From: Phoronis australis
Taxonomy: Eukaryota > Phoronida > Phoronidae
Reading direction: 5' to 3'
Assembly: GCA_002633005.1 (NCBI GenBank)
Contig: NMRA01000457.1
Location: 38,145 to 100,144 of the forward strand
DNA: 62,000 bases
In this document: positions 1 to 12,815 of the stretch, piece by piece
How positions within the stretch are numbered: the stretch's first letter is position 1
Layout of the letters: the number at the start of each line of letters is the position of its first letter
Notes under the pieces: generated by a model
The model's input: the letters and a program-made list of their open reading frames with translations, nothing else
What the model was told of the DNA's origin: nothing
The model's database searches: none
Position numbers and translations under genes: made by a program

Positions 1-474
1 ACTTGCACCAGGGAAATTAGCAGTAATAAGGCTTAGCGCGACGACGTATTTTGATAAAAATTCCATCTTTTACCAGTTGTTTACATGCAGACAGCCACGC
101 ATGCGCAATTCAATCACCACTAGTACAGCAGCGACACCGCGAGGAGAATTCTACGAATAGCCCCATTAAAACACTCGATATAAGCTTACAGCTTTGACTA
201 TCAGAGAACAACATATAAAAGCCTATAGCATTCAGCTTTTAAATATTGAGTTACTTGAACATGTTTTGGAAAAGCAAAAAAGAACACACAGGTCTTTTGA
301 AGCACCCAGTTTGGTGAACCATTTGTAACATAGACCTTGCTTAAGAACAGAGTTGACTGCTTTACAAGAACTTTGGGGTTACCTGTGTTCCATTTGAATG
401 TTTCCATAGAATTTCTTTTGTTAAAAACACTAGTTTTATATTACTATATATGCATTGAAAATGTCATGATGGGA
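1..474. other. No gene seen
   Basis: AT-rich, unique-looking. The 68-codon minus frame at 201-407 has no recognisable domain. Confidence 0.5.
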
Positions 475-668
475 AATCCTGGATTTCTTAAAAGTCATTA
501 GAATTCATATAGGGTTTCCTATAAGATATCCTAAAGGATTCCTTTAGGATCTAATAGGAAAACCTATTGGATCCTATAGGATATTGGGTATAAATCCACT
601 GGACTTCTGTTGGATCCTATAGGATTTCCTATAGGTATCCAATAGGAAATCCTATTGGAATTTTTCGT
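475..668. mobile_element. Fold-back element of TCCTATAGGA/CCAATAGGA subrepeats
   Basis: Dense forward and inverted copies of GGATCCTATAGGAT, CCTATTGGA and CCTAAAGGATTCCTTTAGG within ~190 bp. Ends AATTTTTCGTAAGGG. Organised like the TCTCACTGG elements at 41571 and 44223 but built from a different word. Confidence 0.55.
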
Positions 669-1427
669 AAGGGTATGAGCTGTGAATAATTGCTATGTAG
701 AAGAATATGAAAAGTCTTTGACCTAGACTGAAGGACGCTTTCTCGGTGGCTCAACAACTTGCAGATCTGCAGTGACCAAGTAATTGATGCCTATGCGACC
801 TTCCGTTATTTACCAATAAATATTAACAGGAAACACAAAAACTAATATATTCCAAAACGTAGTCAAAACGTATTCTCTCATGATTTTAGTTCAACACCAT
901 GAGATGTTCAATTATATGTAAGAATTTAGTGAGGGATAATTTCTTTTTCAGTTTTAATCCCAATAAAACGTCAACAACGTCGGGAAATATATTTTATTGA
1001 AAATTCCGGAAGTTGTGATTCACATCTGGTTGTTCATCTGGACGAATCGTAATATCCTTCGTTTTTAACGTCAGTGAAGTTGTCTAACTTCGCTCTATCG
1101 TGACTTGGTTAATTTAATACTAGAAAGATACACTGTATATACAAAACTGAAACGTTACTATTGATGGATACTCGTTTTAGGTTTGAAAGAGGTGAAAAAA
1201 AACGGAATGGAATTACGTACCGATAAAGTGTAAGATTAAAAGTTAGATACATGTAAAGCAATTACTCATCATGAGGAAAGAATCAAACAGCCACTGCTCT
1301 TTTAAGCTTGGAGCTGGCCACTTTAAAACTGGTCTTAACTTGTTACTTACCCAGTTCAGTAGTGACTTGTGAAACTGGAAAGATCTGACCCTTGGTCATA
1401 CAGCTTGAGGCATTGTCCACAGCAAAA
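669..1427. other. No gene seen
   Basis: Unique-looking sequence without sizeable frames, RNA-gene boxes or repeats that I can see. Confidence 0.5.
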
Positions 1428-1458
1428 ATGATTGACTTTCATATTGAAGGAGGTCACT

Positions 1459-1628
1459 CCCTGCATCGTTTTAGGACCAAACGACGGTGGAACGCAGTCA
1501 CTCTTTTTTCCAAGCTTAGTGATGTTTAGCCTTTGATCTTAGGGTGTCCCATTTTAGACAGTACCCTCTCTCGGTGGAGCAGTTCGGGGGAAATGTCTCT
1601 TTGTCCCCCTATACATGTTAATCCGACA
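1459..1628 (+). repeat. Dispersed ~165 bp repeat with a conserved ORF end, copy 1
   Basis: Pairs in opposite orientation with 3294-3455 at roughly 75% identity. In this copy a short frame (ATG 1428) ends LHRFRTKRRWNAVTLFSKL and SDV at the stop 1527-1529. In the partner the frame ends LHRRVTTRRWNGLSSKLNDV before a stop at the homologous place. It may be the 3' end of a mobile-element ORF. Confidence 0.55.
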
Positions 1629-1629
1629 C

Positions 1630-2960
1630 TGCCAAGTATTCACGATGCACGTTGAGACTCCAAATTCATCAAAAAACCCAAAACATTCGTGCACAGCACA
1701 GCCATTCGACTAAAACAAACAAAATGTGAAAAAATTCAGTAGGATTGCCGCCATCGAAAGGGTGAATTTTGAAGAACGTAAAGAGCACTATTTGTGAATT
1801 ACACAAAAGGACTATCTCCGATATTTAGTTATGAAATATTGTTACTGTTTCCAGCAGTATCACAAGAACAGTATCTCTTTGTAAGGAATTCCCATGTGTG
1901 GAAAGCACTGCTATCTAGGCTACTACAGTATTTGTGATGACCGTGTACATGTCGAAAGGGTGTACTCAAAGAACTCTCGCAATCATACACAAAGATTTCA
2001 GTGTTTTTGTCAGCGGAGTTCAAGTTTACCTCGGGAACCGTTATAGGTAGGCCTAACTTTGAAATGAGAAAAAATACACCTTAATACTAATGCCCCATCT
2101 CCCTTATTTCCCCTTACCCGTCAAATGTGTGCAAGCATGCATGCGGAAATTGCTTATAACATCACGTTGGTTTCTGATTTACTTGTTTATGTATCTACGA
2201 AAATCGATACATTCATACATGATCTTTCACAGTTAGAAGCTAATATTGTAAGAATTGATATGATGTTTCAGTGAATTTGATTGCAGCCTGAAGTTGGAAA
2301 AACTCTATAATTCGTTCCCCAAATACTAAAGTGCTCTTATAGACGACTTTTGCATATCCAAAATAACTCTCAAAGACACTAATGAAATTTGGACTCACAA
2401 ACAGTAGATAGAAAAAACTTTTAAAATCCTTAAATAAATAAAGTTAAACTCAGTCCTTGGAAAGGTTTCTTATTCATTGCTCAATACTACTGGAAAATAA
2501 AAACACAAAGGAGGTGCAAACTGAATCGATTGCTTGTCCTTATTCGCGTGCACGTCATGACTGATGTACCAACGTTGAAAATAAGATGTAACCATGCAGT
2601 TGGCCGGTGAAGAATCTCAGTTATCCATGGGAAATGAATTTGAACTCCAGGCGTTCAGAAAGTGTGTACATTATTGGGACACAATATCCTTTTCCCCAGC
2701 CACCAGAAACTGGACTAAAGGTCGTGTTTCAACTAGGCATTTTAAAACATCCCCAAAATTCACTAAACCAGGGACTTCGGGACCTCACCTTTTCAAAAAA
2801 AAATCCTTGTACTAAGAATGACCATAATATAATACAGTTTTCTCGAAACTGGATCACAATAAAGCAAATCTTGAACTTAGAGCGAGCGCAGACGGCCGGT
2901 ACGAGCTGATCCGTGTTGGTTCAGGGTTACTCAACGCTTGATGGCTTCGTCCCTGGTAAT
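1630..2960. other. No gene seen
   Basis: Short overlapping frames at 2594-2909 in two phases, without domain or splice-site support. Confidence 0.5.
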
Positions 2961-2964
2961 GTCC

Positions 2965-3124
2965 CAGGGGCAGATCCAGGATTTTGAGTTGGGGAGGCTG
3001 AGCAGAGTATTAGCCAGGGTTTTACCCGTCAGAAATTCGCATCCCTGAACCGGCTACCAAATGGAATCTGGGACAATTTTAGGGGGGCCATGTCCCCTTC
3101 GCCACCCCTGAATCTACCACTATG
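2965..3124. mobile_element. Short element with CAGTGGCGGATC-like inverted ends
   Basis: Left CAGGGGCAGATCCAGGATTT; right, complemented, CATAGTGGTAGATTCAGGGG. Same terminal word as 15879-16651 and 46614-46791. Followed by C/G-rich sequence to ~3300. Confidence 0.45.
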
Positions 3125-3293
3125 CCCCCCACCTAGGGTGGGAGATTCGGTACAAATATGGTGCCATCGGGAGCGCAAGGGCGATGGGTGGTGGAGGAGG
3201 TTGTGGCGACGGGGGATAGGGTTGTTTGGCGAAGTCGAAATGGTTTGTGCCACCCCCCCCCTCCCAAATAACTTTTGCCATCCTACGGGCCTG

Positions 3294-3455
3294 GTCGGAT
3301 TTACTTGTATAGAGGGATAAACGAATATTTCTCCCGAGCTGCCCCACTGAGAGAGGATCTCTTCTGAAATGGGACACCTTAACATGAAAAGCTAAACATC
3401 ATTAAGCTTAGAAGAGAGTCCATTCCACCGTCGAGTGGTCACACGACGGTGCAGG
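3294..3455 (-). repeat. Dispersed ~165 bp repeat with a conserved ORF end, copy 2
   Basis: Reverse-complement partner of 1459-1628 (shared TGATGTTTAGC, GGTGTCCCATTT, CCTCTCTC, GTGGNGCAG words). The minus frame through it is open for 65 codons (3392-3589). Confidence 0.55.
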
Positions 3456-4091
3456 AAAGCCGGTTGTACGATTTCAAAAAACAGGAAAATAGCGGCAATT
3501 GATTCCAACATTGAGCCCTCTCTCAGTGAGCGGCCCCTTAAGAATTTGTCAATAAAACACAAAAACGGTAGCCACTTGAATGTCATCAATGGACACTTCC
3601 AAGAGCTGGGCCCATCAATATGAAAAGATCTATATTTTCAAAAGTCAGGAAATGCGCAGCAGTTCATGATATTTGTCAGGTCATCAATTTTTCCCAACAG
3701 ATAACAACTTTGAGAAAATAAATAACACGACAGTTGTCCCTCTTTCATTGTGTCAGAAAGGGCCCTCTGGGAAAATATTGAATTGAAAAAAATCATTAAA
3801 TTAATATTCTCAGCAAAAAAAACTTCACTTTACAACTTTTCGAAATATATGTATAAATGATTAAGTGCGCGTTTTCAAGTGCATTTAGACGACCTGTGAT
3901 GCAAAAACGGTTGAACCCTAACAACAGTGTGCTGGCCTGGGTCCTCAAAAGGTACACCATGTACTAATACAGAGTTATTGAATATGCTCTTCAAATTTTT
4001 CTCTGCAGTCTGTCTTTTCTCGACTTTCCCCGGTCCCATGCCTGTGTGAGTTGCCACGGTTTAACCCTGACTCAGGCAATTTTGGGGGAAC

Positions 4092-4225
4092 GAGCCCCCC
4101 CCCCTCCTCCCCGCTTCCTACGGCCCAGGGCAGGGGGGAGAGGGAAGGAGGGACGGACAGACGGACGCAGGCAGGGAGGAAGGGAGGCCAACAGAAAGGC
4201 ACTCACGCAGGGAGGGAGATCCCGA
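4092..4225. repeat. Purine-rich low-complexity tract
   Basis: CCCC run followed by GGGAGAGGGAAGGAGGGACG-type sequence with GGACGGACAGACGGACG and GCAGGGAGG repeats. Open frames here are compositional. Confidence 0.8.
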
Positions 4226-4506
4226 AAATAAAAGCCGATTTAATGAGGGCAATCGTACAACACCATATAACACAAGATAATACAAGAAGCAAGAAATATA
4301 AAAATGAGAAGTCATTATTTGCTGTTTGTAAATCTGACACTAAAGAGAAGACTGACATACAAAATCAATGGTATAATTACTTTAATAAAGAAAAAAGAAA
4401 GAAATAAACCCGGACACCTTTCTATAAATAAAGAAAGAGGTGCTATATACCTACATAGATTACAACATGATAAGCATCTTGATTGTGCATCAGTACTAAC
4501 TACATA

Positions 4507-4562
4507 TGCGTGCGTGTGTGTGTGTGTGTGTTCGTGTGTGTGCGTGTGCGTTTGTGGGTGCG
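4507..4562. repeat. GT-rich microsatellite
   Basis: Imperfect (GT)n with GC and TT interruptions. Confidence 0.9.
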
Positions 4563-5429
4563 TAAAATTTGCTTCAGAAGGACATCAAACGCTCCGAACC
4601 ACATTGTCCATGTAGTATCAGGGCATAAAATAGAGATCACGTCCCTACACTGCAAAGCTTTATATTGCAGGTACGGTGAATAATTGTCTGTAGAAATGAA
4701 GCTGTGAATCCTGTGTCACAATTCAACTCTCCAACCTCACCGACCTATCATTTCAAGTGCTGCCATTCTGAACTGTTACGATATGTTTGTCAGCTCTCGA
4801 GCACACTAGCAGTTATGAAACTATGCCGATGGCACTCTCTCCAGGATGATTTTCAAATTAAGTCTTAGTGTCTGGTGCGGGAGAATGGAATGCACACTGA
4901 AGTTATATAGAATTTGATAGTCATGAGAGCTTCAAGAGGAAAATGGCCGACAGTTTGCACTTGTCGTCGACGTGACTGTCCTTTTTAACTATATGTTTGA
5001 GCACCTCATACATCATGATTATCATAACGTACTTAATATTATTATTAATTTACCATTATCACTATCACAGCTTTTATTATTATGACTGTTACTTTGTTAC
5101 ATGCATATTGACTTATTGTCGCGTTGCCTTGCTTACCTTTCAAACAGAAATGTCTTCTAATGGGGCTATTCGGAAAGTTTATATTAACTAGAGGGCGCGC
5201 GTGTACTAGGGTGATAGATTAAGGAGCCTCGATTTGGCGAGCCATTTAAATACATGGTGAAGTGGCTTGCAGCCGTGCCGAATGAATCTGAGATTGTGTG
5301 AAAAAGGTGCTTCTGTGAGAGGAAGTAATCACGACCTTATACAAAGGTAAGGTTTTGTGATTATTTCAACGATTATACCATGTTTATTCTACCGGTGCTT
5401 GTTAACTGAGGTAATCACCGATGTTGACT

Positions 5430-6422
5430 TAAATCTTCTTATTCTTCACCTTATTAACCCGCCGTATCACTGTATGTTACGGCAGCCATTCTACTTCTAC
5501 AATTCCTGGCAACAGGCCTCATTGTAATCCCTTGTCGGCGAGTCGTAACAAGCGTCGAAAGCAGTTGTGGGAAAAGTCGTGTGAGAAGTTTGTGCTGCCC
5601 TTATTTCCGTATGTGTGCCTACGTTTTGTAGGGTTTCCAAAAGACGAGGAGGGGAGGGAAGTTAAAAAAATTTCGTTTCCCTGTCAGGTACATTTCTCAT
5701 CATGGGGATTGAGGAATTATATTCAAATGGAATTCCAGACTTTGTTTGCCGATTTCTATGTAGACGTGTCGTCCCGTTCACTGCCACTGGTGAACTCTGA
5801 ATGCCTGCACAAGTATTGTTTTTTAACTCACGTGCCAAATGTCAACTCACTTGATACATCCCGTTAAAATGCAAAGATACAGTACCAAAGTTCGACATCA
5901 GCGTAGGCCTACACAGCAATGGGTTTTATGTCAAGACTAAATTAGCAACCGGGAGCCGAGAAACAAGTCTCCAGTGTTACAAATTTCAGACATTTTCGGG
6001 ACTGGGTGAGCAAGTCGAGATGTAAAGCTTAATAATTGCCAAATGTATCAAAGAAATGGCATAAGAATATTTATTGAAACTAAAAAATGAATAACAGTTA
6101 CAGAACACTCAGAATTCCACGTTATAGACATACTCTTGAAGTTGTCGCGACAGCAGACGATAATGTAGACCTAGTTCTTGGGGTGGTCTATTCCAATAGC
6201 GAGCGATGAATCAGCGCGGCTTTGCGTGATTTTGCACTTCACATCATAAAGAGTTCCATAGCAACTCGAGTATGAGTGTCAGATTTGAGTACGTTTGGAG
6301 TCTACTCGAAATAAGACATTAGATACGCTTTTTTGAGTACGACTCCAGTGAGCACGATTTTGAGTATGAAATCTCGAGTATGAGTATGAGTTTGAGTACG
6401 GAGATTGGACACCGGGCCCAGG
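5430..6422 (+). mobile_element. TIR element (CCTGGGCCCGGTCTCC family), left-truncated copy
   Basis: Matches 30580-31402 and extends to the right terminus (GGAGATTGGACACCGGGCCC). The truncation point is at ~5430 (CTTAAATCTTCTTATTCTTC). A 111-codon frame (5532-5867) in it is shared in part with a 161-codon frame at 30469-30954, but the frames diverge by indels and no domain is recognisable. Confidence 0.7.
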
Positions 6423-7159
6423 TCTTCCTACACCTGGTCAAATTTTAGACCCAATTTACATTTCACCAACTTGGTTTAAATGTCTGAAAGCCTGGTTTTG
6501 TTAGACCAGGGAGCCGGTTTAGTAAAACCAGGGCAAACTTGATCCGACACGTGCTCTGTATTGAAACCTTGGACAAATGTAGTATTGAAACAAATTTACT
6601 TTTTTACTATTTAGGCAGATTTATAGCAACACTTTACTTATCACTTTTGGCTATGGATATTCTCATGCTACGACCGGTTTGATTCGCGTTAATCACGGGC
6701 GGGCAGAGTCTGATAGTGGAAAGCAATACCAGTTCCTGAATTGAAAGTTGACGGACTTATCCGTTTGAGAGACCACGACCCCAAAGGCAAATCTCTGTTC
6801 ACGAGTCAAGACTGCAGACGACCTGCATCTAACTTCGCCGTAGCCCCCATGCGGTTTATTTTTTTAAAGTTTCCATTCATATGCAATGCCCTCGAAGATC
6901 TCTCCCGTTTATTCACTGCACGATGACATGTGGCACGATTTTCCATTGAGAACACTCTTTTGGTATTCAGTATCTCTAAAAGGTGAGTCTATTGATCTGG
7001 ATTTCGTAATGACGAGGTTACCTGGTTGTTGCACTTCGATCTCTTGGTGTGCTCGTAGTTCATTGGAAAGCGCAATAACCCCTCCTGAGAAGTAATAGCA
7101 TGACCCTTGAATGTTTCTCTTTGAGTGGGTGGGCCTGCTGTTTCAGATTGCGGCCATTT
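6423..7159. other. No gene seen
   Basis: 6430-6540 has several CCTGGT/ACCAGG and GGTTTAGTAAAACC inverted words. The rest is plain up to the start of the 1.9 kb array. Confidence 0.45.
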
Positions 7160-7558
7160 CCTTGAAAGCGCGCACCGTGACGAGATGATGTCTTACTCGA
7201 TACATGAAGGACGATACAGGTGCGTAACTTCTGTCATTAATTACATTTTTGTCTGGCTGATTTCTGTTACAGTTCTCCACCTGTGGCAACTGTTTGGTGT
7301 ACAGGTAGTTGGAATACGTATGCATGTATGTTTTAAGTGTCGTCTGTATTTTACAGTAGATGTACTTTGGGTTATACCCTTACATTAGTGTTCGGGTCGT
7401 GATTACGCACATTTATTCAAATGGATATTCACTGAGAAGACTATGGCTTTAAGAGAAGAACTGCTGTCCGTGTAAATACTCGGAATATACATTTTAATTT
7501 ATCTATTTCTGTATCAGTAAGCAAAGCCCACGATGTACAATAAGTAATATCATTAGAA

Positions 7559-7664
7559 TAATTATTGTTGTTATTATTATTATTACTATTATTATTATTA
7601 TTATCATTATTATTGTTGGTGTTGGTGTTGGTGTTGTTATTATTATTATTATTATTATTATTAA
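7559..7664. repeat. ATT/GTT trinucleotide microsatellite
   Basis: Imperfect (TTA)n with a central GTTGGTGTTGGTGTTGGTG interruption. Confidence 0.95.
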
Positions 7665-8172
7665 ATGGAAATATCTATCCATCTATCATATTGTATTATC
7701 ATTAGTTTTCATTAGACGTTTGTTACTTGACTTGCTGAATTTAACGCTCTTTCTAATCCTGACTAACAATTGTACTAACATACTAACATGCGTCCCCTTT
7801 TATAGACTCCTGATCCTATCTGTCCCGGGTTTTTGAGCCCCGGTGTTTTGCGTAATAGTTTAGACGCTAAGCGGACGTGTGTGCAAGTTTTAGCAACACT
7901 TGCCATTTAGGCCCACATGGCAGTTGTCGGGTGCTTTTCGATTCTGATTTAGGGCATAAGTTCAACGAGTAATAAAGTAACGTGTTATTTTTATGCATTC
8001 GCCTTAGTTGCAATGGATTCTGGTCGTTGTCAGAAAAAGCAATGCCTCTGGAATTTTGGAATGCTAGCTCACTTCTTGAAAATGCGCCTTTAGTTTTCGA
8101 GATTTCGGCTAGGTCGCAAGCGGCGAACTTGGGTATGTTAATTTTCTCGGGCTCATCGAGCACTGACCAATG

Positions 8173-8356
8173 ACACATAGAACTCGGTGTGAAAGTAGCC
8201 ATTGTCCCCCTGGAGAAATTGTCCGGCTTGCGTGTATTTGAATGAAGCATCCGGCTAATCTACTGATTAACGTGCCAGTACACCGGCATTCAAATACACG
8301 CAACTAGGACATTCTCTGCAGGGGGGCAATCACAGCTACCACACATAGAACTCGGT
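8173..8356. mobile_element. Hairpin element flanked by 16 bp direct repeats
   Basis: ACACATAGAACTCGGT occurs at 8173-8188 and 8341-8356. Between them are inverted arms: a perfect 17 bp pair (TTGCGTGTATTTGAATG at 8228, complement at 8287-8303) inside a longer imperfect ~50 bp pairing (TAGCCATTGTCCCCCTGGAG / TAGCTGTGATTGCCCCCCTG). Loop 42 bp. Confidence 0.7.
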
Positions 8357-11300
8357 CCGATGCAATGAAAACTGGTCATACCGAACCCGGGACACGTACA
8401 TACATATATGTAGAATCCCGATATGCATAAAACGGGAACACATCAGGACGACCCACAACATATGGATCAGCACAATGGTTCCCGTGATCGATAACTGCCT
8501 TGGTAGATTTTCCAATTGTTCTCGAAGTGTCAACTTGAAAACAATAGTTGATTTGCCGATTGTCTGTAAATTTCATTACTGTCCGTTTTTGTCTATTTGC
8601 ACGCCATTCCCATACATAAACGACAAACTGCGACCCACGGATAACCAAGACGGAAGAAAGGCGGAAGACAAAAATTAAGAAGATAATTTAACAGGGAGTT
8701 TATTAATCTAACGCTGCTTGCGTGTCATACTGTATTCGTATAAAGAGGGTACAGCTCGATACTCCAATGGTTCACAAGTTCGAACTCTAATAATACCACA
8801 AATGAATAAAAAGACATTATAAGGCCGAAGGTTCGCAAATCCGACAGAAAGAAAAAATTAGTTAGTTCGAAACTAGTCCAAAGGTCTATGATGCCAGAAA
8901 CCAGCGATTCAAAGTCAACAACAACCAAGCAGCAAAATTTTAGCGGCGATAAACCATACTTCGAACATGTAAATAACTACAGCAACTAAGTGGATCGCCC
9001 AACTTCATGTTTGGATCCCGTTTTGAGAGGCACAGGCTCTTCGAAGAACTAGTTTCAAGCACCCAAGTGCAAATAAATCCCTGAACGTTTTGCTCAAAAT
9101 CACTGTTCGGAACCTAGTGTCATGAAAGTTCAAAATGTATAACCATCGGTAGGTTTTCGTAATTGTGTGGATAAGTCTTCAGATTTATGGATTTTTAGAC
9201 TTGCAAACCTTGCGACCTGTGAATTCTTAATTTCATATAATATCTGTACACATTCTTTCTCACTTGAAGTTTTCAATGCAGGTCATATGAGGTTGATCAC
9301 TTCTTATTGTGCAAGTTTTAGCGACTTGGCAAGTCGTCGAACTAGTGGACTTTGGCTGACTAGTGTACCATTTACCCACGGCACCTGATGTCGCGAGCAA
9401 TTACAGTGTACCAAAAGTGCAGAAGGACCACTAACACGAATTACACCAGGGCCAAAGATATGGTGCCGTTCAGCTGTTAAGTATCCTGGCAGTTACCGGT
9501 TTTAACTACATGTGTGTACTCATTTGAGTCATCAAAACTTGATCAATCACTTGTTTTATTTGGGAAAGCGAAGTGAAAAATCTACTTCAGGAATACGTCT
9601 TTATTCAAGTACACGGTTTCACATCTGGTTTTAGTTCAGTCTCTCAAAAATTGCGTTGGTAATTGTATAACTGGGAGATCTTGTCAATATAAAATACACT
9701 ATAGGCTCTCAGTTCGGGTCGCCTGTATTATATTCCTTCTCGGAAGTGAACTACATTTAGTCTTAATTGCTGTATTATATTTGAACGACTTTGTCATTTG
9801 TTAAATAGCTGGGTTTGTTTATCATTAAAAGGATACCAAACTCGGTTTTGGTCTACTTACACATACACGACTTCCCCATCCAGCTCTATGAAACAAAATA
9901 ATGCTTTGTAACTTATCGCCAACACTCGAAAGTCTGGAAGAAATTTTGAAAACTTCTAACAAATTCTGCTAAACGGGTAAGCGTGACCTACGCTTTTAGC
10001 AAGTTACACAGCACCTTTAGAAAAGGCCACCTGTCACGGACCACAACACGCAATTTATGAGATAGGAAGTATAAGTTTTTTCAGTTGGTTCCTGCTTTTA
10101 TTTTGGAAGATTGACTCTAAAGAAGCAAAGCAGGTGACAGAAAGTGGATTGGTTTATCATCCTTACGGGACCATACAGGACCACGACGTCACAACGGATT
10201 ACAGTGCATCAAAAAGTTCCTGCAGTACCACTAATACGACTGAAAACAGAGTTGAAAAGTGTATTACCGGTGAACTTTCATGAGAAAAAACATTTAAAAA
10301 GTTTTACACTTCAGGTACAAGTTTGTTGGGGCATCTTTTTACTTTCCTAACCAAATTTCTTTCAATGTATGCTTCACAATATGAAATACACTCACCTCGG
10401 CTCATGTATGTTAAATTCGTCCTCGAAGGTTGATTGGACTTTATTGCCAAGTATTCGATTTTAGCTAAATTTTTTACAAAATTAAATATTTTAACTCCTT
10501 AAATGTTTATATTATCGGAAACTAGAAACCCAAGTAAAATTTGAAATTTCGGTTTTTAATTGACTGATATTCATAATGATCGCCTCACAAGAATATTTCC
10601 CTTAAGTAAAATTTAGCGAAAAAGAAAAGCACAGTAATAGCAAAACAACGGTATCGATAACAAGTTCGAATTTAATTTGATAAAAAAACTAGTAAAATGT
10701 TCTAAAATATCATGCTTTTATTTTGAATTCGTTTTGTAAACGGTGTTTAAGTGCTTGGATTTGGAAGTTTTACATAAATCTGGACAGCCATTTCTGAGAT
10801 ATAAAACTTCAAAGTTGGGGAAATGTACACGATTTTGAACCTTCAAAGTTAGAGAAATGTTGACGTTTTTTTCTATGGTCATACAGGACCTCGCCACAAC
10901 TTGCAGTGCACCCGGCCAAGATGTCGCTGAACCACCAACACAAAATGACACCAGAGTTGGAAAGGTAAAAAATCCCAGGAGTTGCCTCTTACGTGAGAGC
11001 GTACACCATGAGATCCTGTCTTACCCGATACATGAAGGGCGATAGAGGTGTGTAACTTTCGTTATTGATAACATTTTTGTTTGGCGGACACTTACAGTTA
11101 CAGTTACCCACCTGTGACAAATGTATGGTGTCCAGATATTTGGGTTGTACTCAAGTATTAGTTTTTGGGTTGCGATGACGCACATGTACTTCGACTAGAT
11201 AAGCTCTCCATCTATCATATCTACATGTACATGTATTACCATTTGCTTGCACTTGTCTTGCTGGTACATTCGCGATGACGCTAACACTCTTTTTAATCCC

Positions 11301-12046
11301 GACTAACAATTGCACTAACATACTAACACCAATCCTAACATATCAAGAAATACAGCATGAATAAATCCAAACGACGTTCAAGGTCACAAAATGCATGCTG
11401 AGTGGTGTTATTAGAATTCCTCTCCAAATGCCAAGATCAAATGGAGCTGAACAGTGGTTCCCGTGATCGATTACTACCGTGGCAGGGATAAGGATTTTTG
11501 AATTAGTTTCCGAATGGCAAATTGAAAACAATAGTTGATTTATCGATTGTTTGTATTAATGAACGTTTTCGTTTATTTACTAACCATGTCCACGCCACAA
11601 CGATACGATCCGACTCACGGATAACCATGACGGAAGAAGAAGCATGAAAGACTGAAAATTAACAACCGAAGACTAAAATTAAGAAGGAAATTTAAAGTAG
11701 CTTGCAAGTCATAGTGCATTTGTATAAATAAGATGTTGCTCGATACTCCGGAAGTTCGCAAGCCTGAAGGCAAGTTATGTAACATTGAATGATTTTTTAA
11801 AATACCCTATCAGGCAAAAAAAAAACGTTTCTAAAAACAGCCATATCAAACTGATAGTAAAACAACTAATATTCTTTCAGACTTGTGTTGATCTTCGGAT
11901 TTATTTATTTGTCGACTTGTAAACTTTCGGAGCCATGAACTCCGTAATTTCATACCATCCGCCCAAAACTGTTCTCACTTGTAGTTTTCAATTCAGATCG
12001 CATGGGTTCATTGTTTCGAAGGGATTAACTTTGGAACCTGGTTATA

Positions 12047-12815
12047 ATTTCTATGCGCAAACGTATTTATATGTGGACTTATTATGCCGTCATCTCCGTC
12101 CATCCGTTCGGAGTCCAGCGTCCGGCGTCCGCTCCAAAACGCCTGGACGTACATGTAAGTTCAGGAAGTTTTGCACATGTGTTTCTTCCGTGGATAGGAC
12201 GGCATGAGCGAACTTTGAAGCGGATCCGACTATTGGTGTGACCCCTAATGGCAATTTTAGTTTTTTACTTTTACCTCTGTAACTTCAAAAGTCCTGAACG
12301 GATTTTCATAAACATTTGTTCATAGGCACCTATCAGTGAGATGAGGCTAACTTTCCGTTTTCAGATGGATTCGACGTAGTTTCCGCCACCTAGTGGCCAT
12401 GTTTTGGTATTTTCGAGTTTGTTTTTGCGTCCACCCATCTATGAACCAAACCACTCAAAGGATGATTGTGAAAATTGGCATGTATGACGATGATTTTCCG
12501 GCGACTTCGACCACTATGGCACCTCCTAGTGGCAGTGTTTTGCGCCTATGGCTGCATGTCCTAAACCGTTCGCAGGATCTTTAATAAATTTAGTACCGTA
12601 AGTGTATTTAAGTGATGTTGACGACGGAAGACAACGACTTTCGGACAGATCTGACTACTGGTGTGCACCACCTACTGGCAATTTTATTTTTTACGTTTAC
12701 CTCTGAGTGTTCAAACGTCCTCAACGTAATTTCATAAAATTTAGCATACACGCATCTGTTAATTAATTGACGCTATCTCTCCGTTTTCAATTTCTGGCGG
12801 AGTAAGGACAAGGAT
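12047..12815. repeat. CCTAGTGGC higher-order repeat block 1
   Basis: CCTAGTGG-type boxes at 12244, 12389, 12525 and 12671 (spacings 145, 136, 146), preceded by a GC-rich header (TCATCTCCGTCCATCCGTTC). Lies inside the 1.9 kb unit array. Confidence 0.75.

Larger units (their letters stand above)
3460..5429. other. No gene seen outside the two low-complexity tracts
   Basis: Contains the purine tract and GT microsatellite described separately. The rest is unique-looking and without supported frames. Confidence 0.5.

Noticed and set aside
3029-3385. 118-, 76- and 85-codon overlapping frames
   Set aside because: Three frames on two strands in G/C-rich repeat sequence; composition alone explains them.
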